From assembly GCA_032622095.1 (NCBI GenBank), contig CP136062.1, positions 16,395,710 to 16,459,709 of the forward strand: a DNA stretch of 64,000 nt, read 5' to 3'. The position numbers and the translations under genes are program-made. Below, one piece after another: positions 34,556 to 48,677 of this stretch. The DNA is from Siphonodentalium dalli (lineage: Eukaryota > Mollusca > Scaphopoda > Gadilida > Siphonodentaliidae). Under the pieces are notes generated by a model that was given only the letters and a program-made list of their open reading frames with translations, was not told where the DNA came from and did no database searches. Numbering within the stretch: the first letter of the stretch is position 1; each line of letters starts with the position of its first letter.

Positions 34556-34598
34556 ATTATTATTTTATTTGTGGCGCTACTGTGCTTCCGTATCCATC

Positions 34599-34986
34599 CA
34601 CTCGAATCGAGTATCAAAATATTATGATTCTTCCGTCATCAAATTCGCACGCTTTTTTCCTGCAACCACTAACCACGCGTGATGCGAGAGACTGAATCAG
34701 ACTGCTGTGGGGACAGTCTATTGAAAGTTTGTTTTCACATGTATTTCGGTTGGATATTCGTGTGGAATATAATTCGTTCGTTATATTTTGTTCTATGATT
34801 TGTATGTGTATATGCCAGAACTTAGAACGGCTGTGGAAGGAAATGTAGCTGAATTCATTGCCACGCAGAGAAAAAAGCCGCTCGCACGACAGTCAGACAG
34901 TTTGCAGGTCTGGCAAATGTGAGAATACAGCCACAACAGCCGCATTCAGCCAACCTAGCTGTATTCAGCCATAAATTATACTCTCA
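34599..34986. other. Stretch with no recognised feature
   Basis: Unique-looking spacer between the foldback and the large satellite block. Confidence 0.4.
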
Positions 34987-37900
34987 AATTCGCGGTGCCC
35001 ACTATATGGATCACCATGATTCGCGGTGCCCGCTATATTGATCACCATGATTCGCGGTGATGTATATGGATCACCATGATTCGCGGTGCCCACTATATGG
35101 ATCACCATGATTCGCGATGCCGACTATATGGATCACCATGATTCGTGGTGATGTATATGGATCACCATGATTCGCGGTGATGTATATGGACCAACATGAA
35201 TCGCTGCGCCCGCTATATGGATCACCATGATTCGCGGTGCCCACTATATGGACCACCATGATTCGTGGTGATGTATATGGATCACCATGATTCGCGGTGA
35301 TGTATATGGATCACCATGAATCGCGGTTCCCACTATATGATTCGCGGTGCACACTATATGGTTCACCATGATTCGCGGTGCCCGCTATATGGATCACCAT
35401 GATTCGCGATGTCCGCTATATGGATCAACATGATTCGCGGTGATGTATATGGATCACCATGATTCGCGGTGTCCGCTATATGGATCACCATGATTCGCGG
35501 TGCCCACTATATGGATCACCATGATTCGCGGTGATGTATATGGATCAACATGATTTGCGGTGTCCGCTATATGGATCACCATGATTCGCGGTGATGTATA
35601 TGGATCACCATGATTCGTGGTGATGTATATGGATCACCATGATTCGCGGTGATGTATATGGATCAACATGATTCGTGGTGATGTATATGGATCACCATGA
35701 ATCGCGGTTCCCACTATATGATTCGCGGTGCACACTATATGGTTCACCATGATTCGCGGTGCCCGCTATATGGATCACCATGATTCGTGGTGATGTATAT
35801 GGATCACCATGATTCGCGGTGATGTATATGGACCAACATGAATCGCTGCGCCCGCTATATGGATCAACATGATTCGCGGTGTCCGCTATATGGATCACCA
35901 TGATTCGCGGTGATGTATATGGATCACCATGATTCGTGGTGATGTATATGGATCACCATGATTCGCGGTGCCCACTATATGGATCACCATGATTCGCGGT
36001 GCCCACTATATGGATCACCATGATTCGCGGTGATGTATATGGATCACCATGATTCGTGGTGCTGTATATGGATCACCATGAATCGCGGTGATGTATATGG
36101 ATCACCATGATTCGCGGTGCTCACTATATGGATCACCATGAATCGCGGTGCTCACTATATGGATCACCATGAATCGCGGTGCTGTATATGGATCACCATG
36201 ATTCGTGGTGATGAATATGGATCACCATGAAACGCGGTGCTCACTATATGGATCACCATGATTCGTGATGATAAATATGGATGACCATGATTCGCGGGGC
36301 TCACTATATGGATCACCATGATTCACGGTGTACTATATAAATCACCATGATTCGCGGTGATGTATATGTATCACCATGATTCGCGGTGCTCGCTATATGG
36401 ATCACAATGATTCGTGGTGCTCACTATATGTATCACCATGATTCGCGGTGATAAATATGGATGACCATGATTCGCGGTGCTCACTATATGTATCACCATG
36501 ATTCGCGGTGCTCGCTATATGGATCACAATGATTCGTGGTGCTCACTATATGGATCACCATGATTCGTGGTGATAAATATGGATGACCATGATTCGCGGT
36601 GCTCACTATATGGATCACCATGATTCACGGTGCACTATATAAATCACCATGATTCGCGGTGATGTATATGTATCACCATGATTCGCGGTGCTCGCTATAT
36701 GGATCACAATGATTCGTGGTGCACACTATATGGATCACCATGATTCGTGATGATAAATATGGATGACCATGATTCGCGGTGCTCACTATATGGATCACAA
36801 TGATTCGTGGTGCTCACTATATGGATCACCATGATTCGTGATGATAAATATGGATGACCATGATTCGCGGTGCTCGCTATATGGATCACAATGATTCGTG
36901 GTGCTCACTATATGGATCACCATGATTCGTGATGATAAATATGGATGACCATGATTCGCGGTGCTCACTATATGGATCACCATGATTCACGGTGTACTAT
37001 ATAAATCACAATGATTCGCGGTGATGTATATGTATCACCATGATTCGTGGTGCTCGCTATATGGATCACAATGATTCGTGGTACTCACTATATGTATCAC
37101 CATGATTCGCGGTGCTCACTATATGGATCACCATGATTCGCGGTGATGTATATGGATCACCATGATTCGCGGTGATGTATATGGATCACCATGATTCGTG
37201 GTGCTCACTATATGTATCACCATGATTCGCGGTGCTCACTATATGTATCACCATGATTCGCGGTGATAAATATGGATCACGATGATTCGTGGTGCTCACT
37301 ATATGTATCAACATGATTCGCGGTGCTCACTATATGGATCACCATGATTCGTGATGATAAATATGGATGACCATGATTCGCGGTGCTCACTATATGGATC
37401 ACCATGATTCACGGTGCACTATATAAATCACAATGATTCGCGGTGATGTATATGTATCACCATGATTCGTGGTGCTCGCTATATGGATCACAATGATTCG
37501 TGGTGCTCACTATATGTATCACCATGATACGCGGTGCTCACTATATGGATCACCATGAATCGCGGTGCCCACTATATGGATTACCATGATTCGTGGTGAT
37601 GTATATGGACTACCACGATTCGTGGTGATGTATATGGATCACCATAATTCGCGGTGCCCACTATATTGATCAACATGATTCGTTGTGATGTATATGGATC
37701 ACCATGATTCGTTGTGATGTATATGGATCACCAGGTTTCGTGGTGATGTATATGGATCACCATGATTCGCGTTGCCCGCTCTATGGATCACCATGATTCG
37801 CGGTGATGTATATGGATCACCATGATTCGCGGTGCCCACTATATGGATCACCATGATTCGAGGTGCCCGGTCTATGGATCATCACTATTCGCGGTGCCCA

Positions 37901-40900
37901 CTATATGGATCACCATGATTCGTGGTGATGTATATGGATCACCATGAAACGCGGTGCTCACTATATGGATCACCATGATTCGTGGTGATAAATATGGATG
38001 AGCATGATTCGCGGTGCTCACTATATGGATCACCATGATTCACGGTGCACTATATGGATCACCATGATTCGCGGTGATGTATATGTATCACCATGATTCG
38101 TGGTGCTCACTATATGTATCACCATGATTCGCGGTGCTCACTATATGGATCACCATGATTCGCGGTGCCCACTATATGGATTACCATGATTCGTGGTGAT
38201 GTATATGGATCACCATGATTCGCGGTGCTCACTATATGGATCACCATGATTCACGGTGCACTATATAAATCACCATGATTCGCGGTGATGTATATGTATC
38301 ACCATGATTCGCGGTGCTCGCTATATGGATCACAATGATTCGTGGTGCACACTATATGGATCACCATGATTCGTGATGATAAATATGGATGACCATGATT
38401 CGCGGTGCTCACTATATGGATCACAATGATTCGTGGTGCTCACTATATGGATCACCATGATTCGTGATGATAAATATGGATGACCATGATTCGCGGTGCT
38501 CGCTATATGGATCACAATGATTCGTGGTGCTCACTATATGGATCACCATGATTCGTGATGATAAATATGGATGACCATGATTCGCGGTGCTCACTATATG
38601 GATCACCATGATTCACGGTGTACTATATAAATCACAATGATTCGCGGTGATGTATATGTATCACCATGATTCGTGGTGCTCGCTATATGGATCACAATGA
38701 TTCGTGGTACTCACTATATGTATCACCATGATTCGCGGTGCTCACTATATGGATCACCATGATTCGCGGTGATGTATATGGATCACCATGATTCGCGGTG
38801 ATGTATATGGATCACCATGATTCGTGGTGCTCACTATATGTATCACCATGATTCGCGGTGCTCACTATATGTATCACCATGATTCGCGGTGATAAATATG
38901 GATCACGATGATTCGTGGTGCTCACTATATGTATCAACATGATTCGCGGTGCTCACTATATGGATCACCATGATTCGTGATGATAAATATGGATGACCAT
39001 GATTCGCGGTGCTCACTATATGGATCACCATGATTCACGGTGCACTATATAAATCACAATGATTCGCGGTGATGTATATGTATCACCATGATTCGTGGTG
39101 CTCGCTATATGGATCACAATGATTCGTGGTGCTCACTATATGTATCACCATGATACGCGGTGCTCACTATATGGATCACCATGAATCGCGGTGCCCACTA
39201 TATGGATTACCATGATTCGTGGTGATGTATATGGATTACCACGATTCGTGGTGATGTATATGGATCACCATAATTCGCGGTGCCCACTATATTGATCAAC
39301 ATGATTCGTTGTGATGTATATGGATCACCATGATTCGTTGTGATGTATATGGATCACCAGGTTTCGTGGTGATGTATATGGATCACCATGATTCGCGTTG
39401 CCCGCTCTATGGATCACCATGATTCGCGGTGATGTATATGGATCACCATGATTCGCGGTGCCCACTATATGGATCACCATGATTCGAGGTGCCCGGTCTA
39501 TGGATCATCACTATTCGCGGTGCCCACTATATGGATCACCATGATTCGTGGTGATGTATATGGATCACCATGAAACGCGGTGCTCACTATATGGATCACC
39601 ATGATTCGTGGTGATAAATATGGATGAGCATGATTCGCGGTGCTCACTATATGGATCACCATGATTCACGGTGCACTATATGGATCACCATGATTCGCGG
39701 TGATGTATATGTATCACCATGATTCGTGGTGCTCACTATATGTATCACCATGATTCGCGGTGCTCACTATATGGATCACCATGATTCGCGGTGCCCACTA
39801 TATGGATTACCATGATTCGTGGTGATGTATATGGATCACCATGATTCGCGGTGCTCACTATATGGATCACCATGATTCACGGTGCACTATATAAATCACC
39901 ATGATTCGCGGTGATGTATATGTATCACCATGATTCGCGGTGCTCGCTATATGGATCACAATGATTCGTGGTGCACACTATATGGATCACCATGATTCGT
40001 GATGATAAATATGGATGACCATGATTCGCGGTGCTCACTATATGGATCACAATGATTCGTGGTGCTCACTATATGGATCACCATGATTCGTGATGATAAA
40101 TATGGATGACCATGATTCGCGGTGCTCGCTATATGGATCACAATGATTCGTGGTGCTCACTATATGGATCACCATGATTCGTGATGATAAATATGGATGA
40201 CCATGATTCGCGGTGCTCACTATATGGATCACCATGATTCACGGTGTACTATATAAATCACAATGATTCGCGGTGATGTATATGTATCACCATGATTCGT
40301 GGTGCTCGCTATATGGATCACAATGATTCGTGGTACTCACTATATGTATCACCATGATTCGCGGTGCTCACTATATGGATCACCATGATTCGCGGTGATG
40401 TATATGGATCACCATGATTCGCGGTGATGTATATGGATCACCATGATTCGTGGTGCTCACTATATGTATCACCATGATTCGCGGTGCTCACTATATGTAT
40501 CACCATGATTCGCGGTGATAAATATGGATCACGATGATTCGTGGTGCTCACTATATGTATCAACATGATTCGCGGTGCTCACTATATGGATCACCATGAT
40601 TCGTGATGATAAATATGGATGACCATGATTCGCGGTGCTCACTATATGGATCACCATGATTCACGGTGCACTATATAAATCACAATGATTCGCGGTGATG
40701 TATATGTATCACCATGATTCGTGGTGCTCGCTATATGGATCACAATGATTCGTGGTGCTCACTATATGTATCACCATGATACGCGGTGCTCACTATATGG
40801 ATCACCATGAATCGCGGTGCCCACTATATGGATTACCATGATTCGTGGTGATGTATATGGATTACCACGATTCGTGGTGATGTATATGGATCACCATAAT

Positions 40901-42568
40901 TCGCGGTGCCCACTATATTGATCAACATGATTCGTTGTGATGTATATGGATCACCATGATTCGTTGTGATGTATATGGATCACCAGGTTTCGTGGTGATG
41001 TATATGGATCACCATGATTCGCGTTGCCCGCTCTATGGATCACCATGATTCGCGGTGATGTATATGGATCACCATGATTCGCGGTGCCCACTATATGGAT
41101 CACCATGATTCGAGGTGCCCGGTCTATGGATCATCACTATTCGCGGTGCCCACTATATGGATCACCATGATTCGTGGTGATGTATATGGATCACCATGAA
41201 ACGCGGTGCTCACTATATGGATCACCATGATTCGTGGTGATAAATATGGATGAGCATGATTCGCGGTGCTCACTATATGGATCACCATGATTCACGGTGC
41301 ACTATATGGATCACCATGATTCGCGGTGATGTATATGTATCACCATGATTCGTGGTGCTCACTATATGTATCACCATGATTCGCGGTGCTCACTATATGG
41401 ATCACCATGATTCGCGGTGCCCACTATATGGATTACCATGATTCGTGGTGATGTATATGGATCACCATGATTCGCGGTCATGTATATGGATCACCATAAT
41501 TCGCGGTGCCCACTATATGGATCACCATGATTCGCGTTGCCCGCTCTATGGATCACCATGGTTCGCGGTGATGTATATGGATCACCATGATTCGCAGTGA
41601 TGTATATGGATCACCATGAATAGTGGTGCTCACTATATGTATCACCATGATTCGCGGTGCCCACTATATGGATCACCATGAATCGCTGCGCCCGCTATAT
41701 GGATCACCATGAATCGCGGTGCCCACTATATGGATTAACATGATTCGTGGTGATGTATATGGATCACCATGATTCGCGGTCATGTATATGGATCACAATA
41801 ATTCGCGGCGCCCGATATATGTATCACCATGATTCGCGGTGCCCACTATATGGATCACCATGATTCGCGTTGCCCGCTCTATGGATCACCATGGTTCGCG
41901 GTGATGTATATGGATCACCATGATTCGCTGTGCCCACTATATGGCTCATCATTATTCGCGGTGCCCACTATATGGATCACCATGATTCGCGGTGATGTAT
42001 ATGGATCACAATGATTCGCGGTGCTCACTATATGGATCACCATTATTCGCGGTGCACGCTCTATGGATTACCATGAATCGCTGCGCCCACTATATGGATG
42101 ACCATGATTCGTGGTGATGTATATGGATCACCATGATTCGCGGTGATGTATATGGATGACCATGATTCGCGGTGATGTATAAGGATCACCATGATTCGTG
42201 GTGATGTATATGGATCACCATGATTCGTGGTGATGTATATGGATCACCATGATTCGCGGTGATGTATATGGATGACCATGATTCGCGGTGCCCACTATAT
42301 GGTTCACCATTATTCGCGGTGCACACTATATGGATCACCATGATTCGCGGTGATGAATATGGATCACCATGATTCGCGGTGCCCAATATATGGATCACCA
42401 TGATTCGCGGTGATGTATATGGATCACCATGATTCGCGGTGATGTATATGGATCACCATGATTCGTGGCTATGTAAATGGATCACCATGATTGATTCGCG
42501 GTGCATGCTATATGGATCACCATGATTGAATCGCGGTGCACGCTATATGGATCACCATGATTGACGGT
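34987..42568. repeat. 31/29 bp satellite, large block
   Basis: About 250 units of the family seen at 23.7 kb, alternating 31-bp (centre GCCCACTATA or GCTCACTATA) and 29-bp (centre GATGTATA or GATAAATA) types. Left and right edges are more varied; the centre consists of three 1626-bp copies. Repeated 61-62-codon minus-strand frames at 1626-bp spacing are shadows of this. Confidence 0.98.
36590..41477. repeat. Three 1626 bp higher-order repeat copies
   Basis: Copies run about 36590-38215, 38216-39841 and 39842-41477. All rare variants (CACCAGGTTTCGTGG, GCCCGGTCTATGGATCATCA, CACGATGATTCGTGGTGC) recur exactly 1626 bp apart. By eye the copies are nearly identical; one difference is GGACTACCACG near 37606 against GGATTACCACG in the other two. 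Confidence 0.95.
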
Positions 42569-42888
42569 AATGTTTGCGTGGAACTGATTAAGGAATATGG
42601 AATCTCAAATTTCGAACATTTCTTTAAAATAAAATATATATAAATAATAAACAACATTTAGCTGTATCCACGTATGCCAACCTGCTACAAAAGTTAGATA
42701 AACGTCACAATTTATACTTTTGACACCCGAAACAACCAATGTGTCCCAATTTTAAGACTTTGAAATTTCATGTTTCCTCAGATTCAATGTGAACATGTGT
42801 CACATATTGGCCCATTAAAACATCTCATGTATATCTTACAACCTGATCAGATGACAGGCAGATCACAACCCATGGATTAACTTGATTA
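42569..42888. other. Stretch with no recognised feature
   Basis: AT-rich spacer after the satellite; nothing to report. Confidence 0.4.
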
Positions 42889-43062
42889 GATTAGTGTGTC
42901 TGACACAGGTAACCGACCACCCTCTGATTGGATTAGTGTGTCTAACACAGGTAACCGACCGCCCCTCTGGTTGGATTAGTGTGTCTGACACAGACAACCG
43001 ACCGCCCCTCTGATTGGATTAGTGTGTCTGACACAGACAACCGACCGCCCCTCTGATTGGAT
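42889..43062. repeat. 43 bp tandem repeat, four copies
   Basis: Units begin GATTAGTGTGTCTGACACAG and end GACCGCCCCTCTGATTG. The core GTGTCTGACAC is palindromic. Confidence 0.92.
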
Positions 43063-43098
43063 TATGTGACTAGGAAAGCATGCATATCCACTAGAGTG

Positions 43099-43840
43099 TT
43101 CTTTGAAAAATTACTTTGAACCAGTTGTTGCCAAATGATATACTAACTTGCATAATATGGTTGACTGAGAGCTAGCAGTTTATGGGTCACCTTTTATGGC
43201 TTATGTCCAGTCTGGTGTGCAAGCCTGGAAATAGCATGTCTGTCATTTGCAGAATGAGGTCCCCAGAGTGTGAATTTAGTGATGCTATCCCGCACAGCGG
43301 GCTAGCATCACCAAATTCACCCTCTGGAGACCTCAGTCTGCTTAGGCCTCATCTTCTGGGAAGTATATATAGTATCAAATTAACATTGTTTTAATTACAT
43401 TTCCATTCTAGGAAGTTTCTAATATCCCCTAATTTGCAGAAGATAAAATTCATAATTGAGGTGCCCAATGTGTGAACATCACCAACTTCAACTGGGTAAC
43501 TTCAATATGATCCTAAGATCTACCATAGCAGTTGAGGGCCTTAGCAGAATGAGGTCCCCAGAGGGTGACAGACACGCTATTTGCAGGCTTGCTAGTGTGA
43601 ATGGCTATTAGATGGTGGCCCATGAATGATTATCCTATGGGAGAGTGGTGACCTACTTACTAGAAATAGTGTGATGACCTGGTACGGTTTGATTGAAGCT
43701 TAACATTATATTGTCAACAGATTACACAGCACACCACACTGACCATATCTAACCCATACCTGCCAGCATCCACCCAGCCATGTTTAAGCAAGTAAATATA
43801 TCATTTGTCAACAACTGGTTCTAAGTAATTTTTCAAAGAA
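43099..43840. mobile_element. TIR element with 44 bp ends, hosting a nested element
   Basis: TTCTTTGAAAAATTAC, CCAGTTGTTG and CAAATGATATA at 43099-43142 are mirrored at 43797-43840 with a few mismatches. The element at 43219-43592 lies inside it. No ORF of note. Confidence 0.82.
43219..43592. mobile_element. Complete hairpin TIR element (GAGGTCCCC family)
   Basis: GCAAGCCTGGAAATAGC plus TGTCTGTCA at the left is mirrored by TGACAGACACGCTATTTGC plus AGGCTTGC at the right. It contains the family hairpin (43245-43341) and interior phrases seen inverted at 20420-20580 (TAGCAGTTGAGGGCCTTAGC). This is the most complete copy in the window. Confidence 0.88.
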
Positions 43841-43990
43841 GGCTCAAGAAATATAATATTTTTTATAGTACATCATTCTACACATTCCCATATTTGATTC
43901 TTAGATGTGGACTTCTTGGACCAATACCTGAAAATAGTAGCTCCCGTCATGAATGGGTTAAGTAATACTTTTTTTTTATAATTATTATAG

Positions 43991-44082
43991 GTATTGATGA
44001 ATGCGTGCTTGATCCCTGTGTGAACGCCACATGCATGCTGTTTTTGGAACGAGTCCCGCTCGTTGCTCTTCTACATGTATAG
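43991..44082 (+). pseudogene. EGF-like exon copy truncated by a satellite array
   Basis: After a splice acceptor (TTATTATAG) in phase 1 the frame reads IDECVLDPCVNATCM, the first three cysteines of a calcium-binding EGF domain, and matches the start of the exon at 53410 (IDECLLDPCVNGTC). After TGCATG the homology stops; the frame continues LFLERVPLVALLHV into the first unit of the 70-bp satellite and meets TAG at 44080-44082. Upstream flanks also match (CCCGTCATGAATGGGTTA at 43943 and 53339), so this is a duplicated exon later broken. It lacks cysteines 4-6 and a donor site, so it cannot make a folded domain. If spliced in, it would end the protein early. Confidence 0.8.
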
Positions 44083-47000
44083 TGGACGTTACGATGAAGA
44101 ATATTTAACCCTGTCATGACGAGTCCCGTTCGTTGCTCTTCTACATGTATAGTGGACGTTACGATGAAGAATCTTTAACCCTGTCATGACGAGTCCCGCT
44201 CGTTGCTCTTCTACATGTATAGTGGACGTTACGATGAAGAATCTTTAACCCTGTCATGACGAGTCCCGCTCGTTGCTCTTCTACATGTATAGTGGACGTT
44301 ACTATGAAGAATCTTTAACCCCGTCATGACGAGTCCCGCTCGTTACTCTTCTGCGTGCATAGTGGACGTTACGATGAAGAATCTTTAACCCTGTCATGAC
44401 GAGTCCCGCTCGTTGCTATTCTACATGTATAGTGGACGTAACGATGAAGAATCTTTAACCCTGTCATGACGAGTCCCGCTCGTTGCTCTTCTACATGTAT
44501 AGTGGACGTTACGATGAAGAATCTTTAACCCTGTCATGACGAGTCCCGCTCGTTGCTCTTCTACATGTATAGTGGACGTTACGATGAAGAATCTTTAACC
44601 CTGTCATGACGAGTCCCGCTCGTTGCTCTTCTACATGTATAGTGGACGTTACGACGAAGAATCTTTAACCCTGTTATGACGAGTCCCGCTCGTTGCTCTT
44701 CTACATATATAGTGGACGTTACGATGAAGAATCTTTAACCCTGTCATGACGAGTCCCGCTCGTTGCTCTTCTGCATGTATAGTGGACGTTACGATGAAGA
44801 ATCTTTAACCCTGTCATGGCGAGTCCCGCTCGTTGCTCTTCTACATGTATAGTGGACGTTACTATGAAGAATCTTTAACCCTGTCATGACGAGTCCCGCT
44901 CGTTGCTCTTCTACATGTATAGTGGACGTTACGATGAAGAATCTTTAACTCTGCTATGACGAGTCCCGCTCGTTGCTCTTCTGCATGTATATATAGTGGA
45001 CCATACGATGAAGAATCTTTAACCCTGTCATGACGAGTCCCGCTCGTTGCTCTTCTACATGTATAGTGGACGTTACGATGAAGAATATTTAACCCTGTCA
45101 TGACGAGTCCCGCTCGTTGCTCTTCTACATGTATAGTGGACGTTACGATGAAGAATCTTTAACCCTGTCATGACGAGTCCCGCTCGTGGCTCTTCTACAT
45201 GTATATATAGTGTACGTTACTATGAAGAATCTTTAACCCTGTCATGACGAGCCCCGCTCGTTGCTCTTCTACATGTATAGTGGACGTTACGATGAAGAAT
45301 CTTTAACCCTGTCATGACGAGTCCCGCTCGTTGCTCTTCTACATGTATATATAGTGGACGTTACGATGAAGAATCTTTAACCCTGTCATGACGAGTCCCG
45401 CTCGTCGCTCTTCTACATGTATAGTGTACGTTACTATGAAGAATCTTTAACCCTGTCATGACGAGCCCCGCTCGTTGCTCTTCTACATGTATAGTGGACG
45501 TTACGATGAAGAATCTTTAACCCTGTCATGACGAGTCCCGCTCGTTGCTCTTCTACATGTATAGTGGACGTTACTATGAAGAATCTTTAACCCTGTCATG
45601 ACGAGTCCCGCTCGTTGCTCTTCTACATGTATAGTGGACGTTACGATGAAGAATCTTTAACCCTGTCATGACGAGTCCCGCTCGTTGCTCTTCAACATGT
45701 ATAGTGGACGTTACGATGAAGAATCTTTAACCCTGTCATGACGAGTCACGCTCGTTGCTCTTCAACATGTATATATAGTGGACGTTACTATGAAGAATCG
45801 ATTACCCTGTCATGACGAGTCCCGCTCGTTGCTCTTCTACATGTATATATAGTGGACGTTACGATGAAGAAGCTTTAACCCTGTCATGACGAGTCCCGTT
45901 CGTTGCTCTTCTGCATGTATTGTGGACGTTACGATGAAGAATCTTTAACCCTGTCATGACGAGTCACGCTCGTTGCTCTTCTACATGTATAGTGGACATT
46001 ACGATGAAGAATCTTTAACCCTGTCATGACGAGTCCCGCTCGTTGCTCTTCTACATGTATAGTGGACGTTACGATGAAGAATCTTTAACCCTGTCATGAC
46101 GAGTCCGGCTCGTTGCTCTTCTACATGTATAGTGGACGTTACGATGAAGAATCTTTAACCCTGTCATGACGAGTCCCGCTCGTTGCTCTTCTACATGTAT
46201 ATATAGTGGACGTTACGATGAAGAATCTTTAACCCTGTCATGACGAGTCACGCTCGTTGCTCTTCAACATGTATAGTGGACATTACGATGAAGAATCTTT
46301 AACCCTGTCATGACGAGTCCCACTCGTTGCTCTTCTACATGTATAGTGGACGTTACTATGAAGAATCTTTAACCCTGTCATGACGAGTCACGCTCGTTGC
46401 TCTTCTACATGTATAGTGGACGTTACTATGAAGAATCTTTAACCCTGTCATGACGAGTCCCGCTCGTTGCTCTTCTACATATATAGTGGACGTTACGATG
46501 AAGAATCTTTAACCCTGTCATGACGAGTCACGCTCGTTGCTCTTCTACATGTATAGTGGACGTTACGATGAAGAATCTTTAACCCTGTCATGACGAGTCC
46601 CGTTCGTTGCTCTTCTACATGTATAGTGGACGTTACTATGAAGAATCTTTAACCCTGTCATGACGAGTCCCGCTCGTTGCTATTCTACATGTATATATAG
46701 TGGACGTTACGATGAAGAATCGTTAACCCTGTCATGACGAGTCCCGCTCGTTGCTATTCTACATGTATATTGGACGTTACGATGAAGAATCTTTAACCCT
46801 GTCACGACGAGTCCCGCTCGTTGCTCTTCTACATGTATAGTGGACGTAACGATGAAGAATCTTTAACCCTGTCACGACGAGTCACGCTCGTTGCTCTTCT
46901 ACATGTATAGTGGACGTTACGATGAAGAATATTTAACCCTGTCATGACGAGTCCCGTTCGTTGCTCTTCTACATGTATAGTGGACGTTACGATGAAGAAT

Positions 47001-48640
47001 CTTTAACCCTGTCACGACGAGTCACGCTCGTTGCTCTTCTACATGTATAGTGGACGTTACGATGAAGAATATTTAACCCTGTCATGACGAGTCCCGTTCG
47101 TTGCTCTTCTACATGTATAGTGGACGTTACGATGAAGAATATTTAACCCTGTCATGACGAGTCCCGCTCGTTGCTCTTCTACATGTATAGTGGACGTTAC
47201 GATGAAGAATCTTTAACCCTGTCATGACGAGTCCCGCTCGTTGCTCTTCTACATGTATAGTGGACGTTACGATGAAGAATCTTTAACCCTGTCATGACGA
47301 GACCCGCTCGTTGCTCTTCTACATGTATGTATAGTGGACGTTACGATGAAGAATATTTAACCCTGTCATGACGAGTCACGCTCGTTGCTCTTCTACATGT
47401 ATAGTGGACGTTACGATGAAGAATATTTAACCCTGTCATGACGAGTCCCGTTCGTTGCTCTTCTACATGTATAGTGGACGTTACGATGAAGAATCTTTAA
47501 CCCTGTCACGACGAGTCACGCTCGTTGCTCTTCTACATGTATAGTGGACGTTACGATGAAGAATATTTAACCCTGTCATGACGAGTCCCGTTCGTTGCTC
47601 TTCTACATGTATAGTGGACGTTACGATGAAGAATATTTAACCCTGTCATGACGAGTCCCGCTCGTTGCTCTTCTACATGTATAGTGGACGTTACGATGAA
47701 GAATCTTTAACCCTGTCATGACGAGTCCCGCTCGTTGCTCTTCTACATGTATATATAGTGGACGTTACGATGAAGAATCTTTAACCCTGTCATGACGAGA
47801 CCCGCTCGTTGCTCTTCTACATGTATGTATAGTGGACGTTACGATGAAGAATATTTAACCCTGTCATGACGAGTCCCGTTCGTTGCTCTTCTACATGTAT
47901 AGTGGACGTTACGATGAAGAATCTTTAACCCTGTCATGACGAGTCCCGCTCGTTGCTCTTCTACATGTATAGTGGACGTTACGATGAAGAATCTTTAACC
48001 CTGTCATGACGAGTCCCGCTCGTTGCTCTTCTACATGTATAGTGGACGTTACTATGAAGAATCTTTAACCCTGTCATGACGAGTCCAGCTCGTTGCTCTT
48101 CTACATGTATAGTGGACGTTACTATGAAGAATCTTTAACCCCGCCATGACGAGTCCCGCTCGTTGCTCTTCTACATGTATAGTGGACGTTACTATGAAGA
48201 ATCTTTAACCCCGCCATGACGAGTCCCGCTCGTTGCTCTTCTGCATGTATAGTGGACGTTACGATGAAGAATCTTTAACCCTGTCATGACGAGTCCCGCT
48301 CGTTGCCCTTCTACATGTATAGTGGACGTTACGATGAAGAATCTTTAACCCTGTCATGACGAGTCCCGCTCGTTGCTCTTCTACATGTATATATAGTGGA
48401 CGTTACGATGAAGAATCTTTAACCCTGTCATGATGAGTCCCGCTCGTTGCTCTTCTACATGTATAGTGGACGTTACGATGAAGAATCTTTAACCCCGCCA
48501 TGACGAGTCCCGCTCGTTGCTCTTCTACATGTATAGTGGACGTTACGATGAAGAATCTTTAACCCTGTCATGACGAGTCGCGCTCTTTGCTCTTCTACAT
48601 GTATAGTGGACGTTACGATGAAGAATCTTTATCACTGTCA
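44048..48640. repeat. 70 bp satellite, about 65 units
   Basis: The unit runs ACGAGTCCCGCTCGTTGCTC, TTCTACATGTATAGTGGACG, TTACGATGAAGAATCTTTAA, CCCTGTCATG, with occasional +4 (extra ATAT or GTAT after CATGTAT). ACGAG-TCCCG-CTCGT forms a small hairpin, and TACATGTA is palindromic. Variants (GAGTCACGC, AATATTTAACC, CCCGCCATG) recur in runs, and some multi-unit strings are duplicated. TTTAACCC-GTCATGAC resembles the TTAACCC-TCATGAC end found in nearby TTAA elements. Confidence 0.97.
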
Positions 48641-48677
48641 TGACTGGAGCTTCCTGAAATTTTTCTAAAACTCTGTG

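Larger units (their letters stand above)
30581..34592. mobile_element. Foldback (TU/FB-like) transposon of 4 kb
   Basis: The left arm (30581-31668, continuing 32907-33090) is mirrored by the right arm (33240-34592). Ends are TACGGAAGCACAGTAGCGCC and its reverse complement, followed inward by palindromic minisatellites, a hairpin, and the GGAGAATCGGG / TTCGGAGTTATGGGC block. The organisation (outer arm of short tandem repeats, inner unique arm, small loop of about 150 bp) is that of foldback/TU elements. No transposase. The left arm carries an extra 1.24-kb Helentron-like insertion, so the arms differ in length. TCCATC flanks both ends. Confidence 0.92.

Noticed and set aside
36704-40235. Identical 61-62-codon minus-strand frames recurring every 1626 bp
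   Set aside because: The identity reflects the higher-order satellite duplication, not a gene family.
44048-48640. Hammerhead ribozyme in the 70-bp satellite (TGACGAGTCCC resembles the core)
   Set aside because: The conserved CUGANGA is not complete (the sequence reads CATGACGAG) and no GAAA follows the stem, so the catalytic core is missing.
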